Shown piece by piece: positions 41,260 through 50,846 of a stretch of 64,000 nt of DNA. Each line of letters starts with the position of its first letter. Positions within the stretch are counted from its first letter, which is position 1. The DNA lies in the NCBI RefSeq assembly GCF_015062915.1, contig NZ_SUTJ01000002.1, positions 189,315 through 253,314 on the forward strand, read 5' to 3'. Made by a program: the position numbers and the translations under genes. This DNA is from Methanobrevibacter thaueri. GTDB lineage: Archaea; Methanobacteriota; Methanobacteria; Methanobacteriales; Methanobacteriaceae. The notes beneath the pieces are model-generated. The model saw only the letters and a program-made list of their open reading frames with translations, had not been told where the DNA came from and did no database searches.

Positions 41260-42714
41260 TTAATCATTTGCCGGTTTAATTTTATATAACACAAATGCCG
41301 CAACCAATACGCCAACAATAATTATCAAGTCAACTATTATCTCGAATTCGGCTGCAGTTGAGAACAGTTTAATGATACCGATTACCCACATCACGATTAA
41401 AACAAGCGGCAACAGGTATTTGATTACAAATGTCCAGATTCTTCCAACTGAGAATGTTGAAAACTCGTTAAGTGCTGGAAGGAACTTGTCGACTCCGTAG
41501 AACCATGCAAATATGATACACTGGATTCCGATAAGGAGCAGAATACCGAACTCATTTACAAAACCGTCAATGATTCCGACCAGGTAGCTGCTGATACCGG
41601 TTGTAAGAATCAATGAGAATATGCATCCAATCACAGACAGAACTGTTGCGGTTCTTCTTCTTGTCCAACCGAGTTTTTCAGTTGTTGAGTTAAGCATCGG
41701 TTCGAAGAACCCTAATGCTGAAGTGATTCCTGCAAACAGAATCGCCAGGAACAATAGCGGTGCCATTATTCTTCCGATCGGTCCCATGATGTTGAAAATC
41801 ATTGGGAATACAATGAATATCAGACCGGTTCCTTCGGTAATCAGCTGAACCATAGGTGTTCCGCCGGTGTATGACATGTAACCTAAAATTGAGAAAACAC
41901 CGAATGCTGTACAGATTTCAAACAGGGAGTTTGAAGCAACAACAATCAGAACATTATCAATGAGTTTGGAGTTTTCAGGAAGGTAACTGGCATATGTAAC
42001 TGCAATTGCCTGACCCATACTCAGGGAGAAGATGATTTGTGCAAATGCTGCAAGCCAAATGTTTACATCCAAGAGTTTTCCCCAGTCAGGAGCGAGCAAT
42101 GTTGTAACACCGATTCCTGCACCAGGCAATGTCAATGCATAAATGATAATAGCTCCCATTATGATAAACAATGCTGGAATAAGAATCCTGGAAACCTTAC
42201 CGATACCCTTATCAACATTCTTGTGTGAAATGAACCATAAAACTATCCATAACAGTAAAACACCGATTGTGGTCGGGAAAAGCAGGAAACTGGCATTGGA
42301 AAGGTTTGAGCTTCCACCTACATTGTTAACAAAGTAGTGTGCCGCATCAGTTCCCCAACTGAAGGTGAAACTGCTTGCAAGATAAACCAAATCCCAACTC
42401 AGGATTACCATATAATAGATTGTAACAATAAAAACAAATAAAACCAAAATCCAAGCGATTATCTCGAACTTCGGATTGACTTTCGACATGATTTTTGAAT
42501 AGGATTCCTTGAATGAGAATCCCACACCGTACTCTAGTATTAAAAATGGAATTCCCATGATAGCGATTGCTATAAGATAAGGAATGAAAAATGATCCTCC
42601 ACCATTGGAATAAAGAACATAGCTGAATCTCCATATGTTTCCAAGTCCAACGGCAGCACCAATCATAGCAAAAATAAATGATAATGATGAATCCCATTGC
42701 GCATGTTCACTCAT
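41260..42714 (-). CDS. Sodium-dependent transporter, NSS family
   Basis: A 484-aa membrane transporter of the neurotransmitter:sodium symporter (LeuT-type) family, probably importing an amino acid with Na+. Helix 1 has AMIGAAVGLGNIWRFSYVLY, with the unwound GLGNxWRF ion and substrate site, followed by GGGSFFIPYLIAI. Twelve or so hydrophobic segments follow. The ATG at 42714 (MSEHAQWDSSLSFIF) is used because the open frame upstream to 42897 encodes unrelated residues and overlaps the divergent gene at 42752. The substrate cannot be read from the sequence. Confidence 0.85.
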   Translation of the reverse strand: MSEHAQWDSSLSFIFAMIGAAVGLGNIWRFSYVLYSNGGGSFFIPYLIAIAIMGIPFLILEYGVGFSFKESYSKIMSKVNPKFEIIAWILVLFVFIVTIYYMVILSWDLVYLASSFTFSWGTDAAHYFVNNVGGSSNLSNASFLLFPTTIGVLLLWIVLWFISHKNVDKGIGKVSRILIPALFIIMGAIIIYALTLPGAGIGVTTLLAPDWGKLLDVNIWLAAFAQIIFSLSMGQAIAVTYASYLPENSKLIDNVLIVVASNSLFEICTAFGVFSILGYMSYTGGTPMVQLITEGTGLIFIVFPMIFNIMGPIGRIMAPLLFLAILFAGITSALGFFEPMLNSTTEKLGWTRRRTATVLSVIGCIFSLILTTGISSYLVGIIDGFVNEFGILLLIGIQCIIFAWFYGVDKFLPALNEFSTFSVGRIWTFVIKYLLPLVLIVMWVIGIIKLFSTAAEFEIIVDLIIIVGVLVAAFVLYKIKPAND

Positions 42715-42751
42715 AATACTATATATAATATTCCTAACATATAAAATTATT

Positions 42752-43129
42752 ATGAATGTATTTGACAAGTTTATAATAGGTGACACTGCAAGCATTAACT
42801 GGTGCTTTGAAAACAGGCATTTCATTGAACGATTGGATGACAATGGGATAAGCCGTGAATATGTTGTGGATTGCCTGATGAACGAGGATCCAATCACCTA
42901 TGAACATGTTGAAAAAGAAAAATATGCAGTTGTCTACAATGCCCCACCTGGAAAGGATTACAAGGAAATAAGAGTATTGATGGCATGCACAGGCAATTCA
43001 ATCGACCTTGTAACCGTAATGAGAAACAATGAAACAACAACCAATCGCCAGAACAAGCAATATCAAAGTGAAAAAAAGAAAAGCCTTGAGAAAAAACGCC
43101 TTAAGGCATTATCAAAAAGAAAATGGTAA
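42752..43129 (+). CDS. DUF4258-like protein
   Basis: A 125-aa cytosolic protein. Its first 85 residues have the DUF4258 pattern: RHFIERLDDNGISREYVVDC, MNEDPITYEHVEKEKYAVVY and IRVLMACTGNSIDLVTVMR. These domains resemble BrnT/RelE-type toxins, but no antitoxin gene is adjacent. The tail is very basic (KKKSLEKKRLKALSKRKW), suggesting nucleic-acid contact. The ATG at 42752 starts the homologous part. Confidence 0.65.
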   Translation: MNVFDKFIIGDTASINWCFENRHFIERLDDNGISREYVVDCLMNEDPITYEHVEKEKYAVVYNAPPGKDYKEIRVLMACTGNSIDLVTVMRNNETTTNRQNKQYQSEKKKSLEKKRLKALSKRKW

Positions 43130-43138
43130 AAAGGTTAA

Positions 43139-44716
43139 TTAAACCTTTTTAAAATTCAAATAATGGCTGATACCGATTCGGAACAGTATCACTCCTTTTG
43201 CCCCACCCTTCATTGCAGCCTTTGAATCCTTAATCAATGTTGAGTGAGAGAGCTTTTTAACGTTGTCATCGGAATGATATGACTGAAGGCCAGTCCATAT
43301 CTGAGCACCGTTTGACTGGCTAACGAATGCCTTGGTTACAGATGTAATCCAGGACCTGGTCTGATGGTAATTGCCCTTATAGACCATTGGAATCAATGCA
43401 TCAGCATACTTACTCATTGTTGAGACATCCTGACCGTAATAATATGTCATCGCACTCGGCTCAGGCATCAGCGCCGCCGAAACAATGCAGTTCGGCCTCA
43501 CCTTATGAATCTGTGTGGATGACTTCTTCATGAAGTAGTTGATTGCACGGTTAGGATCCTTATAGAGGTGTGCGGTTCCGCCGAATCTCACATAATCAAA
43601 GTGAATACCGTCCACGCCCTTGATTTTAGCGTATTTTTTGGCTTCCTTGATTTTCTTGTTCAGGAATGAGTATTTAATCTTGTTGTTGTCATTAATCGGC
43701 CTTACCCATTTGCCTCCGCTGTAGCATACCTGCATCCAAAGGTGAACCTTCATGCCGTACTTGTGAGCCTTCTTGATGAATGAAACTACACCTGACTTAC
43801 CGTAGACTGATAACGCCTGAACATGAAGCAAGATGTGCTTGGTTCCCTTTTTGGAGAGTTTCTTGAGATTCACACTTTTCATGTGAGCAGGCCACAGCCA
43901 GTACCCGTTGCCCTTTGCCATCTTTGCCTTTACCTTAATCTTATAGGACCCGCTTGAGGCAAGGTATGGCGAAGTCTTCTTGAAGGAGTACTTAATCTTA
44001 TAGGTGCCCTTTTTAAGGTTCAGATAGATTTTTGCATTACCGTTCTTGTTGGTTTTGACACTGTAGGTCTTTCCTGCAACCTTGAATTTGACAATCTGGT
44101 TTTTTATGGCCTTATTGTTGGCATCAACCAGCTTCACATAGAAAAGGCACTTTGAACCCTGACGATAGTTAATGTACTTGTCGCCCAACTTCAATTTTGT
44201 CTTGGTTGGAGCCTTGATTGTGACCTTGCATGTGCCTGTTGCATTGCTTGTCAAATCATCCCCCAGGTATGTTATCTGAGCGGTGTATGTGCCCTTGGTC
44301 ATGAGAAGCTTTAAGGTGACTACACCCTTGCTGTCAGTGTACATCTTATAATTGATGCCGTCCAGATAAATATTAATCTGTTTTGAAGCCAGTGCAGTGC
44401 CGTTTGCTGTCAGTTTAACCTTGAATGTTGTAGTGAATTCCTCATACCCAATGACATTTGAGGCGGTTATTGTGGAAGGAGTCTTGTTGACTGCAGGCTC
44501 CTCCTCGCCAGTTGCCTCTTCACTGACAATGCCTGTTGAATTTGAAGAGGAGAGTTCGCCTGTATTTTCACCGTTATTTTCGGGCAAGTCATCTACGGTG
44601 GCCACTTCATGAGCTGTTGGATTATCAGCAATCACTGTTGAATTGTCATCTGCTGAAACAGCAGCGACTGACAGCAATGTTAAAATAATTATTAAAAGCA
44701 TCAATATCCTTTTCAC
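43139..44716 (-). CDS. Secreted Ig-like glycosidase-type protein 1
   Basis: A 525-aa exported protein. Signal peptide 1-22 (ILMLLIIILTLLSVAAVSAD), then two Ig-like domains (TFKVKLTANGTALASKQINI; CLFYVKLVDANNKAIKNQIV). From about residue 270 it has a TIM-barrel domain of the DUF4015/GHL type: GMKVHLWMQV, KIKGVDGIHFDYVRFGG, CIVSAALMPEPSAM and ADALIPMVYKG, with Asp and Glu residues at strand ends where glycosidases keep theirs. A wall polysaccharide or pseudomurein glycan is a plausible substrate. GTG start at 44716; its ribosome binding site GAGGTG overlaps the stop of the paralogue upstream. Confidence 0.75.
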   Translation of the reverse strand: MKRILMLLIIILTLLSVAAVSADDNSTVIADNPTAHEVATVDDLPENNGENTGELSSSNSTGIVSEEATGEEEPAVNKTPSTITASNVIGYEEFTTTFKVKLTANGTALASKQINIYLDGINYKMYTDSKGVVTLKLLMTKGTYTAQITYLGDDLTSNATGTCKVTIKAPTKTKLKLGDKYINYRQGSKCLFYVKLVDANNKAIKNQIVKFKVAGKTYSVKTNKNGNAKIYLNLKKGTYKIKYSFKKTSPYLASSGSYKIKVKAKMAKGNGYWLWPAHMKSVNLKKLSKKGTKHILLHVQALSVYGKSGVVSFIKKAHKYGMKVHLWMQVCYSGGKWVRPINDNNKIKYSFLNKKIKEAKKYAKIKGVDGIHFDYVRFGGTAHLYKDPNRAINYFMKKSSTQIHKVRPNCIVSAALMPEPSAMTYYYGQDVSTMSKYADALIPMVYKGNYHQTRSWITSVTKAFVSQSNGAQIWTGLQSYHSDDNVKKLSHSTLIKDSKAAMKGGAKGVILFRIGISHYLNFKKV

Positions 44717-44719
44717 GCT

Positions 44720-46513
44720 TTACACCTCATTGAAGTTTATGAAATTAAGCAGTCCGTACCTGAACATTATGACACCATATGCTCCGGCAAGTGCCGCTGC
44801 ATCGGCATCATTCATCAGTTCCTTGGCGGACAGTTTCTTCAGGCTTGAATCTGACTTGTATGTCTGAAGGCCGGTCCAGATTTTTGCTCCCTTGGATTGC
44901 TTAGCAAAGGTTTTCGTTACGGACTTGATCCAACTGGTGCCCGCATTGTAGTTACCCTTATAGACCATTGGAATTATTGCATCAAGGTATTTGCTCATTG
45001 TAGGAATGTCCTGGGCATAATACTTTTTCATGGAGGACGGTTCAGGCATTACTGCCGCTGAAACTATGATCTTCTTGTTGACCTTATGGACTGCCTTGGA
45101 TGCCTTCTTGACAAAATGGTTCACAGCCTTGACTGCACCATCATATTTATATGCATTTCCAGGATATCTCACATAGTCAAAATGGATTCCTCCAACGCCC
45201 TTGACTTTTGCAAGTTTTTTAACCTCTTTAACCTTCGTATTTATCATATCATAATTGATTTTACCGTTCTTTACAGGGTTCTGCCATTTGCCTGACTTGT
45301 AGAACACCTGCACCCACAGATGAACCTTTATTCCATGTGATTTCGCATCCTTAATCCATGACTCCACATAGCCTTGGCCGAAACGATACAATGCCATTTC
45401 ATTGAGGAAAATGTGCTTTGTGCCGTACTTTTGAAGCTTGTCGAAGTTCACGCTTTTCATGTCAGTTGACAATAGCCAAAATCCATTGTTACGGGCCTGT
45501 TTCGGTTTGACCTTGATCTTGTAGGTTTTGGATGCCTTTTTGTATATGGAATCCTTTGCATGGGAGACCTTAATCTTGTAGGTTCCGGTTTTCAGTTTGA
45601 TTTTAACGGTCGCTATACCGTTCTTGTTGGTCTTTTTGGTATAGGTCTTCTTGTTAAACTTGAACTTGACTTTCTTTTTGGCCAAAACGTCTCCCCTTAC
45701 ATCAACCAATTTGATTTTGAACTTTGCCGCTTTCTTGTTACGGTAAATCTGGGAGTAGTACTTGCTAATCTTTACAGGAACGCCCTCATAAACCTTGATT
45801 GTCTTATATCCTGAAGTCTTTTTGATATTGTCCTCACCGGCATAGGAATAGGTTATCCTATATTGGGCTCTTCCCAATTTAATGCTTAATTTGGCTTGTC
45901 CTTTAGAATTGGTTTTTTTATTGTATGTCTTTCCGGCAATCTTGAATGTGATTGTCCTTCCTTCCAATGGAAGTCCGCCGACGGTGAGCTGAACGACAAA
46001 CTTGTTCCTGGCACCGACATAAGCAACATAATTTGATGCCTTGATTTTTGAGGTACTTGTTGAAACAACCAGAATCTTTTTTGAACCCGCTGCGTCTGTG
46101 TATCCATCTCCCTTGAAGGAGTATTTGATGGTGTATGTTCCAGGATTCACATTTACTTTAATCTTGGCTATTCCATCCTCATCAGTTAAAACTTCACTAG
46201 TCACCTTGTTCAATATGAATGTAACTGTCTTGTTGGCAATTCCTGTTCCGTTTTCGTCAGTTAGTTTTACTGAAAAGTCTTTACCTTTTATTATTGTTGT
46301 ATCATCGCTTTCAAGTGATGTTTTAATGGTTTTGTTGCTCTCGGATGAATCCGCTGAATCATCTTCCTCATTGGAATCTGTCGCATTTTCCTCCAATTGC
46401 AGTTCCTCGCCACTGACTGCGACAAGGTCATGTTCATCACCTAAAGTTGAATTGTCTGCAGAGCTGACTGCAGCCAATGTGAAAAAGAATATTAATAAAA
46501 ATGATAGCAACAA
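44720..46513 (-). CDS. Secreted Ig-like glycosidase-type protein 2
   Basis: A 597-aa paralogue of the protein at 43139 with one Ig-like domain more. Signal peptide (LLLSFLLIFFFTLAAVSSAD), three Ig-like domains with TDEDGIAKIKV, TNSKGQAKLSI and TNKNGIATVKI, then the same TIM-barrel (GIKVHLWVQV, KVKGVGGIHFDYVRYPG, IIVSAAVMPEPSSM, LDAIIPMVYKG). The open frame offers TTG at 46513, but GGAAGGTGAAAG lies five bases before an in-frame ATT at 46534, giving MSIKNKTLLLSFL, a more usual signal peptide. The true start may thus be ATT. Three bases separate it from paralogue 1. Confidence 0.75.
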   Translation of the reverse strand: MLLSFLLIFFFTLAAVSSADNSTLGDEHDLVAVSGEELQLEENATDSNEEDDSADSSESNKTIKTSLESDDTTIIKGKDFSVKLTDENGTGIANKTVTFILNKVTSEVLTDEDGIAKIKVNVNPGTYTIKYSFKGDGYTDAAGSKKILVVSTSTSKIKASNYVAYVGARNKFVVQLTVGGLPLEGRTITFKIAGKTYNKKTNSKGQAKLSIKLGRAQYRITYSYAGEDNIKKTSGYKTIKVYEGVPVKISKYYSQIYRNKKAAKFKIKLVDVRGDVLAKKKVKFKFNKKTYTKKTNKNGIATVKIKLKTGTYKIKVSHAKDSIYKKASKTYKIKVKPKQARNNGFWLLSTDMKSVNFDKLQKYGTKHIFLNEMALYRFGQGYVESWIKDAKSHGIKVHLWVQVFYKSGKWQNPVKNGKINYDMINTKVKEVKKLAKVKGVGGIHFDYVRYPGNAYKYDGAVKAVNHFVKKASKAVHKVNKKIIVSAAVMPEPSSMKKYYAQDIPTMSKYLDAIIPMVYKGNYNAGTSWIKSVTKTFAKQSKGAKIWTGLQTYKSDSSLKKLSAKELMNDADAAALAGAYGVIMFRYGLLNFINFNEV

Positions 46514-46534
46514 TGTCTTATTTTTTATCGAAAT

Positions 46535-46801
46535 TCTTTCACCTTCCTATAGTAAATAAAAATTTATAAAAAAACATATATAAATCTTTTTACTTGAAAA
46601 ATCGAATTAAAACCGCTTAAATTAAGAAAAATAAAATAAAAACATATATAAATAGCAATTAAAAGAAAAAATATGTTAAAATAACCTATAAAAAGCTTAA
46701 ATATATTGAATTGAAATTAAAAAAATAGTGACTTTATTAGATTTTAAATATTTGATTTGAATCTGTTAAAATAAAAAATAGAAAATTTTTAACTGATAAT
46801 A
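46535..46801. promoter_or_regulatory. AT-rich promoter region of the glycosidase pair
   Basis: No gene. ACATATATAAAT occurs twice (about 46573-46584 and 46643-46654); on the minus strand these read ATTTATATATGT, strong TATA elements for the operon 46513-43139. Confidence 0.5.
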
Positions 46802-47866
46802 TTAACTATCAGTTAAATTAAAGCTTAATTTACCAGTTCCATTGCCTGTAATCTCCAATTGGTCGCATTGAGGGGATAATCCTTGGAGAAGTGATGTTCC
46901 ATCAGATGCGCTCATATACTGAGGCAGGTAATTGGAAATGTAGATAGGATAGACTGTGCATTCACCGGTGTTTCCGACAAGGTCAATCTTGACGAAGTAT
47001 GCTGAATGTGTTGCAGTGTTGGACTGGTCGAATATGAAATTACCCAATGAGTAGAATATCGGCTTTCCATTATACATCTCGATTCCCTCAGTCACATGAG
47101 GGTGGGCGCCTATGACCACATCCGCACCGTAATCAATCAGTTCATGTGCAATCTTGACCTGATTTTCATTCGGTGAATTTGAATACTCGTTTCCAAAGTG
47201 CATGTAAGTAACAATCAAGTCTGAATCATTATTTGCTGCAATCTGCTTTTGGGCATCCTCAGAGTCATATGCGGAATATCCTGGACTTGATCCGTTTGCA
47301 TAAGGCATCACATCATATGAGTATTCAGCGAAATTCTCAGAATCCATATAGTTCAGGATGGTGATTTTTCGACCATTGACCTCCTTCACCACAGCCTGAT
47401 GGGCCTCATCCTCAGTATTGCCGGCACCCATCGGAGTGATGTCTGCGCTTTTAAGGTTATCCAGTGTGTCCTGCATTCCAGTGATACCGTAATCGATTGC
47501 GTGATTGTTTGCCAAAGCAGCAATTGTGACATTATTGGCCTTTGCCAATGGCACATAGCTAGGGTCGCATTTTAAGGGAACATCCCCTTTCAAGGCATCA
47601 CCTGAGGTTGTTGCCGCATTTTCAAAGTTAATCAAAAGCAAATCAACATTGGATGTGACATCGCTTACTCCGCTGAAAGGTGATGAGTCCATGCTCAAAA
47701 CGCCCGGCATATTACGTGCAAACATCACATCTCCTGTGACTGCAATGGATGCATTCTCCTTATTTCCCATATCAACAACGGAGCTTGACGGATTGAAGAT
47801 TGTAGCCCAAACTGCAATGATTACAAGAATCACAAGCACTATGAGCAGAATATTTCTAAGCTTCAT
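46802..47866 (-). CDS. CapA-like metallophosphatase
   Basis: A 354-aa protein with one N-terminal membrane anchor (NILLIVLVILVIIAVWATIF) and an outer CapA/PgsA-type metallophosphatase domain: ASIAVTGDVMFARNMP, LINFENAAT, NNHAIDYGITGMQDTL, VTYMHFGNEY and VIGAHPHVTEGIEMYNGKPI with YSLGNFIFDQ. CapA proteins take part in poly-gamma-glutamate or related polymer export; in methanogens the polymer is not known. The start at 47866 overlaps the last codons of ftsY (ATGAAGCTTAG) after GAGGAAG, so the two genes are coupled. Confidence 0.8.
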   Translation of the reverse strand: MKLRNILLIVLVILVIIAVWATIFNPSSSVVDMGNKENASIAVTGDVMFARNMPGVLSMDSSPFSGVSDVTSNVDLLLINFENAATTSGDALKGDVPLKCDPSYVPLAKANNVTIAALANNHAIDYGITGMQDTLDNLKSADITPMGAGNTEDEAHQAVVKEVNGRKITILNYMDSENFAEYSYDVMPYANGSSPGYSAYDSEDAQKQIAANNDSDLIVTYMHFGNEYSNSPNENQVKIAHELIDYGADVVIGAHPHVTEGIEMYNGKPIFYSLGNFIFDQSNTATHSAYFVKIDLVGNTGECTVYPIYISNYLPQYMSASDGTSLLQGLSPQCDQLEITGNGTGKLSFNLTDS

Positions 47867-49322
47867 CTGCCACAACTTCCTCATCATCTGAAAACAATTG
47901 GTTCAGCATCCACTCTGAATCGTATTCCATGATATCGTCATATCCTTGGCCAACACCTAAGAACATGATTGGCTTTTGGATAACGTAACCGATTGAAAGT
48001 GATGCTCCTCCTTTACTGTCCGCATCGGCCTTGGTGAGAATAACACCGTCAATGTCAATTGCCTCGTTGAATTTACGGGCCTGTTCGGTTGCATCGTTAC
48101 CGGTTATCGCATCACCTACAAAAATGACCAAGTCAGGTTTTGACACCCTTTTAATCTTTTTCATCTCATCCATAAGATTGGTATTGGTCTGCATTCTTCC
48201 TGCAGTGTCGATTAGAACAAGTTCCTTGCCCTGTGCACGTGCATGCTCAACTGCATCATATGCAACAGCAGCAGGGTCTGATCCTTTCTGGTGCTTGATG
48301 ATTTTAACACCCACATTGTCAGCGTGATAGGTTACCTGCTCGATTGCACCAGCCCTGAATGTATCTGATGCTGCAATAACAGGAGTGTAACCCTTTTTCA
48401 TGTAATAATTGGCAAGCTTACCGATGGTTGTGGTCTTACCGGTACCGTTGATACCAACAAACATTACCACCAATGGCTCTCCCTGAGCCTTTTTCTCCTC
48501 AATCATTTCAGTCATTGACTTGCCCGGAATGCTGATGATTTCCTCAACGGCATCTCTCAATGCATAGAATGTGTATTCGGTAATGTCATTGCTTCTTTTG
48601 ATTTTTTTACCTACAAGGTTTTCCTTTACGCTTTCAACAACTTCTGTTGCAACCTCCATTGCAACATCCCCTTGCAGGAGTTCCATTTCAAGTTCAAAGA
48701 GAATGTCTTCAACGTGCTTTTCCTGAATGGTTTTTTCACGCACAAAGGAGAATATTCCTCCTTTTGCCTCACCGTCAGCAGAAACATCGCTTTTATCTTC
48801 ATCCTTATCCTTGTTCCTGCTCCAGAAATGGGATTTCTTCTCTTCCTCAGGAGCTTCCTCTTCAACGTCTTCATCTTCTGAAGGTTCATCCTTATCCTTG
48901 TTTCTGCTCCAGAAGTGGGACTTCTTCTCTTCCTCAACTTCCTCAATGGAATCCTCATCCTCTTCGGAGGTTTCTTCCTTATCCTTGTTTCTGTTCCAGA
49001 AGCGGGACTTCTTCTCTTCCTTAACTTCCTCAACGGGAGCCTCTTCCTCTTCAACTTCCTCAGGAACTTCTTCCTCTTCAACAACCTCTTCAATTTCATC
49101 AGGAGCTTCTTCCTCAATTTCCTCTTCCGGTTCAGGGAGCAAGTTTTCCTCTTCAACTTCCTCTTCCTTTTCCTCTTCTTTATTTTTTTTACCGAATGAG
49201 AAGAATGAGAATCTGGAACCTGATTCCTCTTGAAGGTTGTCTTCTGCTTCTGCTTCTTCTATTAATTCCTCTTCCAGTTTCTCACTGGTTCGTGAAAATT
49301 TCTTTTTTAATGATTCAAACAA
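47856..49322 (-). CDS. ftsY: Signal recognition particle receptor FtsY
   Basis: A 488-aa SRP receptor GTPase that docks ribosome-SRP complexes at the membrane. The C-terminal NG domain (from about residue 195) has G1 GINGTGKTTTIGKLA, DTFRAGAIEQ, DTAGRMQTNTNLMDEM and TKADADSKGG. The N-terminal 190 residues are an unusually long acidic region with three copies of KKS(R/H)FW(N/S)RNKDK separated by Glu-rich linkers, and a related FSFFSFGKKNK before them. The start appears to be TTG at 49322. It begins the conserved cluster with prefoldin and translation genes. Confidence 0.95.
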   Translation of the reverse strand: MFESLKKKFSRTSEKLEEELIEEAEAEDNLQEESGSRFSFFSFGKKNKEEEKEEEVEEENLLPEPEEEIEEEAPDEIEEVVEEEEVPEEVEEEEAPVEEVKEEKKSRFWNRNKDKEETSEEDEDSIEEVEEEKKSHFWSRNKDKDEPSEDEDVEEEAPEEEKKSHFWSRNKDKDEDKSDVSADGEAKGGIFSFVREKTIQEKHVEDILFELEMELLQGDVAMEVATEVVESVKENLVGKKIKRSNDITEYTFYALRDAVEEIISIPGKSMTEMIEEKKAQGEPLVVMFVGINGTGKTTTIGKLANYYMKKGYTPVIAASDTFRAGAIEQVTYHADNVGVKIIKHQKGSDPAAVAYDAVEHARAQGKELVLIDTAGRMQTNTNLMDEMKKIKRVSKPDLVIFVGDAITGNDATEQARKFNEAIDIDGVILTKADADSKGGASLSIGYVIQKPIMFLGVGQGYDDIMEYDSEWMLNQLFSDDEEVVADEA

Positions 49323-49437
49323 AATTAACCCAACCTGATAAGTTAGTATAAAAATCGATTAATAGTAGATATATTGTTTATAATATTTAAAAAATTGTTT
49401 TGAAAAAAATAGATGAAAAAAAATAAAATAAGATAAT

Positions 49438-49872
49438 TTAACCCATTTGGGTCATATTACCTTGAGCTGCAGCTGCGATTTGTTCTGCTTGAGCCTGAAG
49501 ATTTCCAGCCATGTCAGTCACTTGCTGTAAGTTAGCAAGCATCTTGTCTAAGCTGTCTTTCAATTCTTCTTTTTGCCCAGAGATTATTTCACGAGCACCG
49601 GCAGCGTCTTTTTTGACAGCAAGCCCTGCACCAATACTTACAATGATTTCATCAGTGCTTTTGAGTTCTCCTTTAACGAATGAACCTGCACCGACAGGCA
49701 CGAATGCTTCAACGGATTCTTTGCCTTCAATATCATCTAAAGTACTGAACAATGCATCAACTTCAGCAATGGAAGCTTGGATTAATTCAATTTGTTGTTG
49801 AATTAGTTCAGCTTGTTGTCTGTATACATTAATTTCATTGAGAAGATTATTGAGTCTTTGTTGATCTTCCAT
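49438..49872 (-). CDS. pfdA: Prefoldin alpha subunit
   Basis: A 144-aa subunit of the hexameric chaperone prefoldin, which hands unfolded proteins to the thermosome. Two long coiled-coil helices (RLNNLLNEINVYRQQAELIQ at the start, KEELKDSLDKMLANLQQVTD at the end) flank the beta-hairpin region with AFVPVGAGSFVKGELKS and IVSIGAGLAVKKD, as in GimC alpha. GAGGCG precedes the ATG. Standard place after L18a in archaeal clusters. Confidence 0.93.
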   Translation of the reverse strand: MEDQQRLNNLLNEINVYRQQAELIQQQIELIQASIAEVDALFSTLDDIEGKESVEAFVPVGAGSFVKGELKSTDEIIVSIGAGLAVKKDAAGAREIISGQKEELKDSLDKMLANLQQVTDMAGNLQAQAEQIAAAAQGNMTQMG

Positions 49873-49891
49873 AATAACGCCTCAATGTGAT

Positions 49892-50116
49892 TTATAAAAT
49901 TTCTTTTACGATTGGGTCTTCAACGTCTTCAGGAGCAATTTCATCAATTGATTCAATTGAGATTTGGTTCCTGTTGATACCATGTTTACTACCGAATCTA
50001 GCATAGATTTTTTCTTCTATGTCTTTTACGCTGGTAGCTTTGTATTCTTTGGTGAATTCATGGTATTCGTCACCCATTACAAAAGTACCTTTAACTCTGT
50101 AAATTTTTGTTATCAT
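49892..50116 (-). CDS. rpl18a: Ribosomal protein L18Ae (LX)
   Basis: A 74-aa ribosomal protein LX of the large subunit. MITKIYRVKGTFVMGDEYHE, then FTKEYKATSVKDIEEKIYAR and the NRNQISIESI strand are typical; the length is the usual one for archaea. It lies between prefoldin and aIF6. Confidence 0.93.
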   Translation of the reverse strand: MITKIYRVKGTFVMGDEYHEFTKEYKATSVKDIEEKIYARFGSKHGINRNQISIESIDEIAPEDVEDPIVKEIL

Positions 50117-50139
50117 ATAAATCCCTCATGATATATTAA

Positions 50140-50814
50140 TTAAAAATCATCATCTAAAAAGCCTAAGGCTTCTTCAACTCTAGCCATTTCAGGACCTGTA
50201 CTGTCCTTGGCAACTATTGCACCGTTTGAATTTGCAATGATGCATGCACCCACTAAAGGAATGCCTCTGCCAACAGTACCGATATCTCCTTCAACACCAA
50301 ATACTTCACGAGCAAAGTTAACTTCAGATTGCAAAGCGTTTGTGCTTATTAAAAATCCCTTATTGGTTACCTTAATCAAGGAACCGATAATGTCGCTTCC
50401 AACAATGTGGCTGGTTTGAACATTAACATCTAAAGTCTCTTCAATAACCTCAATTGCTTCTTGGCTTAAAAATGGACTAGCTATTGCACCCTTGTCATTA
50501 GCTGCGACAATATTACCCACAGCAGTGTATTTTCCAGGAATGGTAGCTACTTTTAAACCTAAATCTTCCAATTGTTTAACTTCTCTGTCTAAAACATGTG
50601 GGGAAACAACGATACCATTTGAATTAGCTACGGTTAAAGATCCTATAAGGCTACTTCCAGCAATAGAAGACTTGATTACTTCAACTTCTAATGTTTCCTT
50701 AATAATTTCCGCTTTTTCGTCTAAAAGATTATAAGGAACAATAGCTACATCATCAGTTGCAGTGATAAATACTCCTAAATTTGGATTTCCTACAATATCA
50801 ACTCTTTTTAACAT
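50140..50814 (-). CDS. eif6: Translation initiation factor 6
   Basis: A 224-aa aIF6, which binds the large ribosomal subunit and blocks joining of the small one. The five-fold repeated pentein pattern is clear: NPNLGVFITATDDVAIVP, GSSLIGSLTVANSNGIVVSP, GNIVAANDKGAIASP, GSDIIGSLIKVTNKGFLIS and GACIIANSNGAIV. Length is standard. GAGGTAAC lies before the ATG. Confidence 0.95.
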   Translation of the reverse strand: MLKRVDIVGNPNLGVFITATDDVAIVPYNLLDEKAEIIKETLEVEVIKSSIAGSSLIGSLTVANSNGIVVSPHVLDREVKQLEDLGLKVATIPGKYTAVGNIVAANDKGAIASPFLSQEAIEVIEETLDVNVQTSHIVGSDIIGSLIKVTNKGFLISTNALQSEVNFAREVFGVEGDIGTVGRGIPLVGACIIANSNGAIVAKDSTGPEMARVEEALGFLDDDF

Positions 50815-50846
50815 ATTGTTACCTCACATTAATATAGGTGTCTTGT

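Noticed and set aside
48626..49233. Long frames on both strands in the FtsY N-terminal region (Ser-rich, Arg/Lys-rich)
   Set aside because: They come from the Glu-rich GAA/GAG codon bias of ftsY read in other frames. No start site or family supports them.
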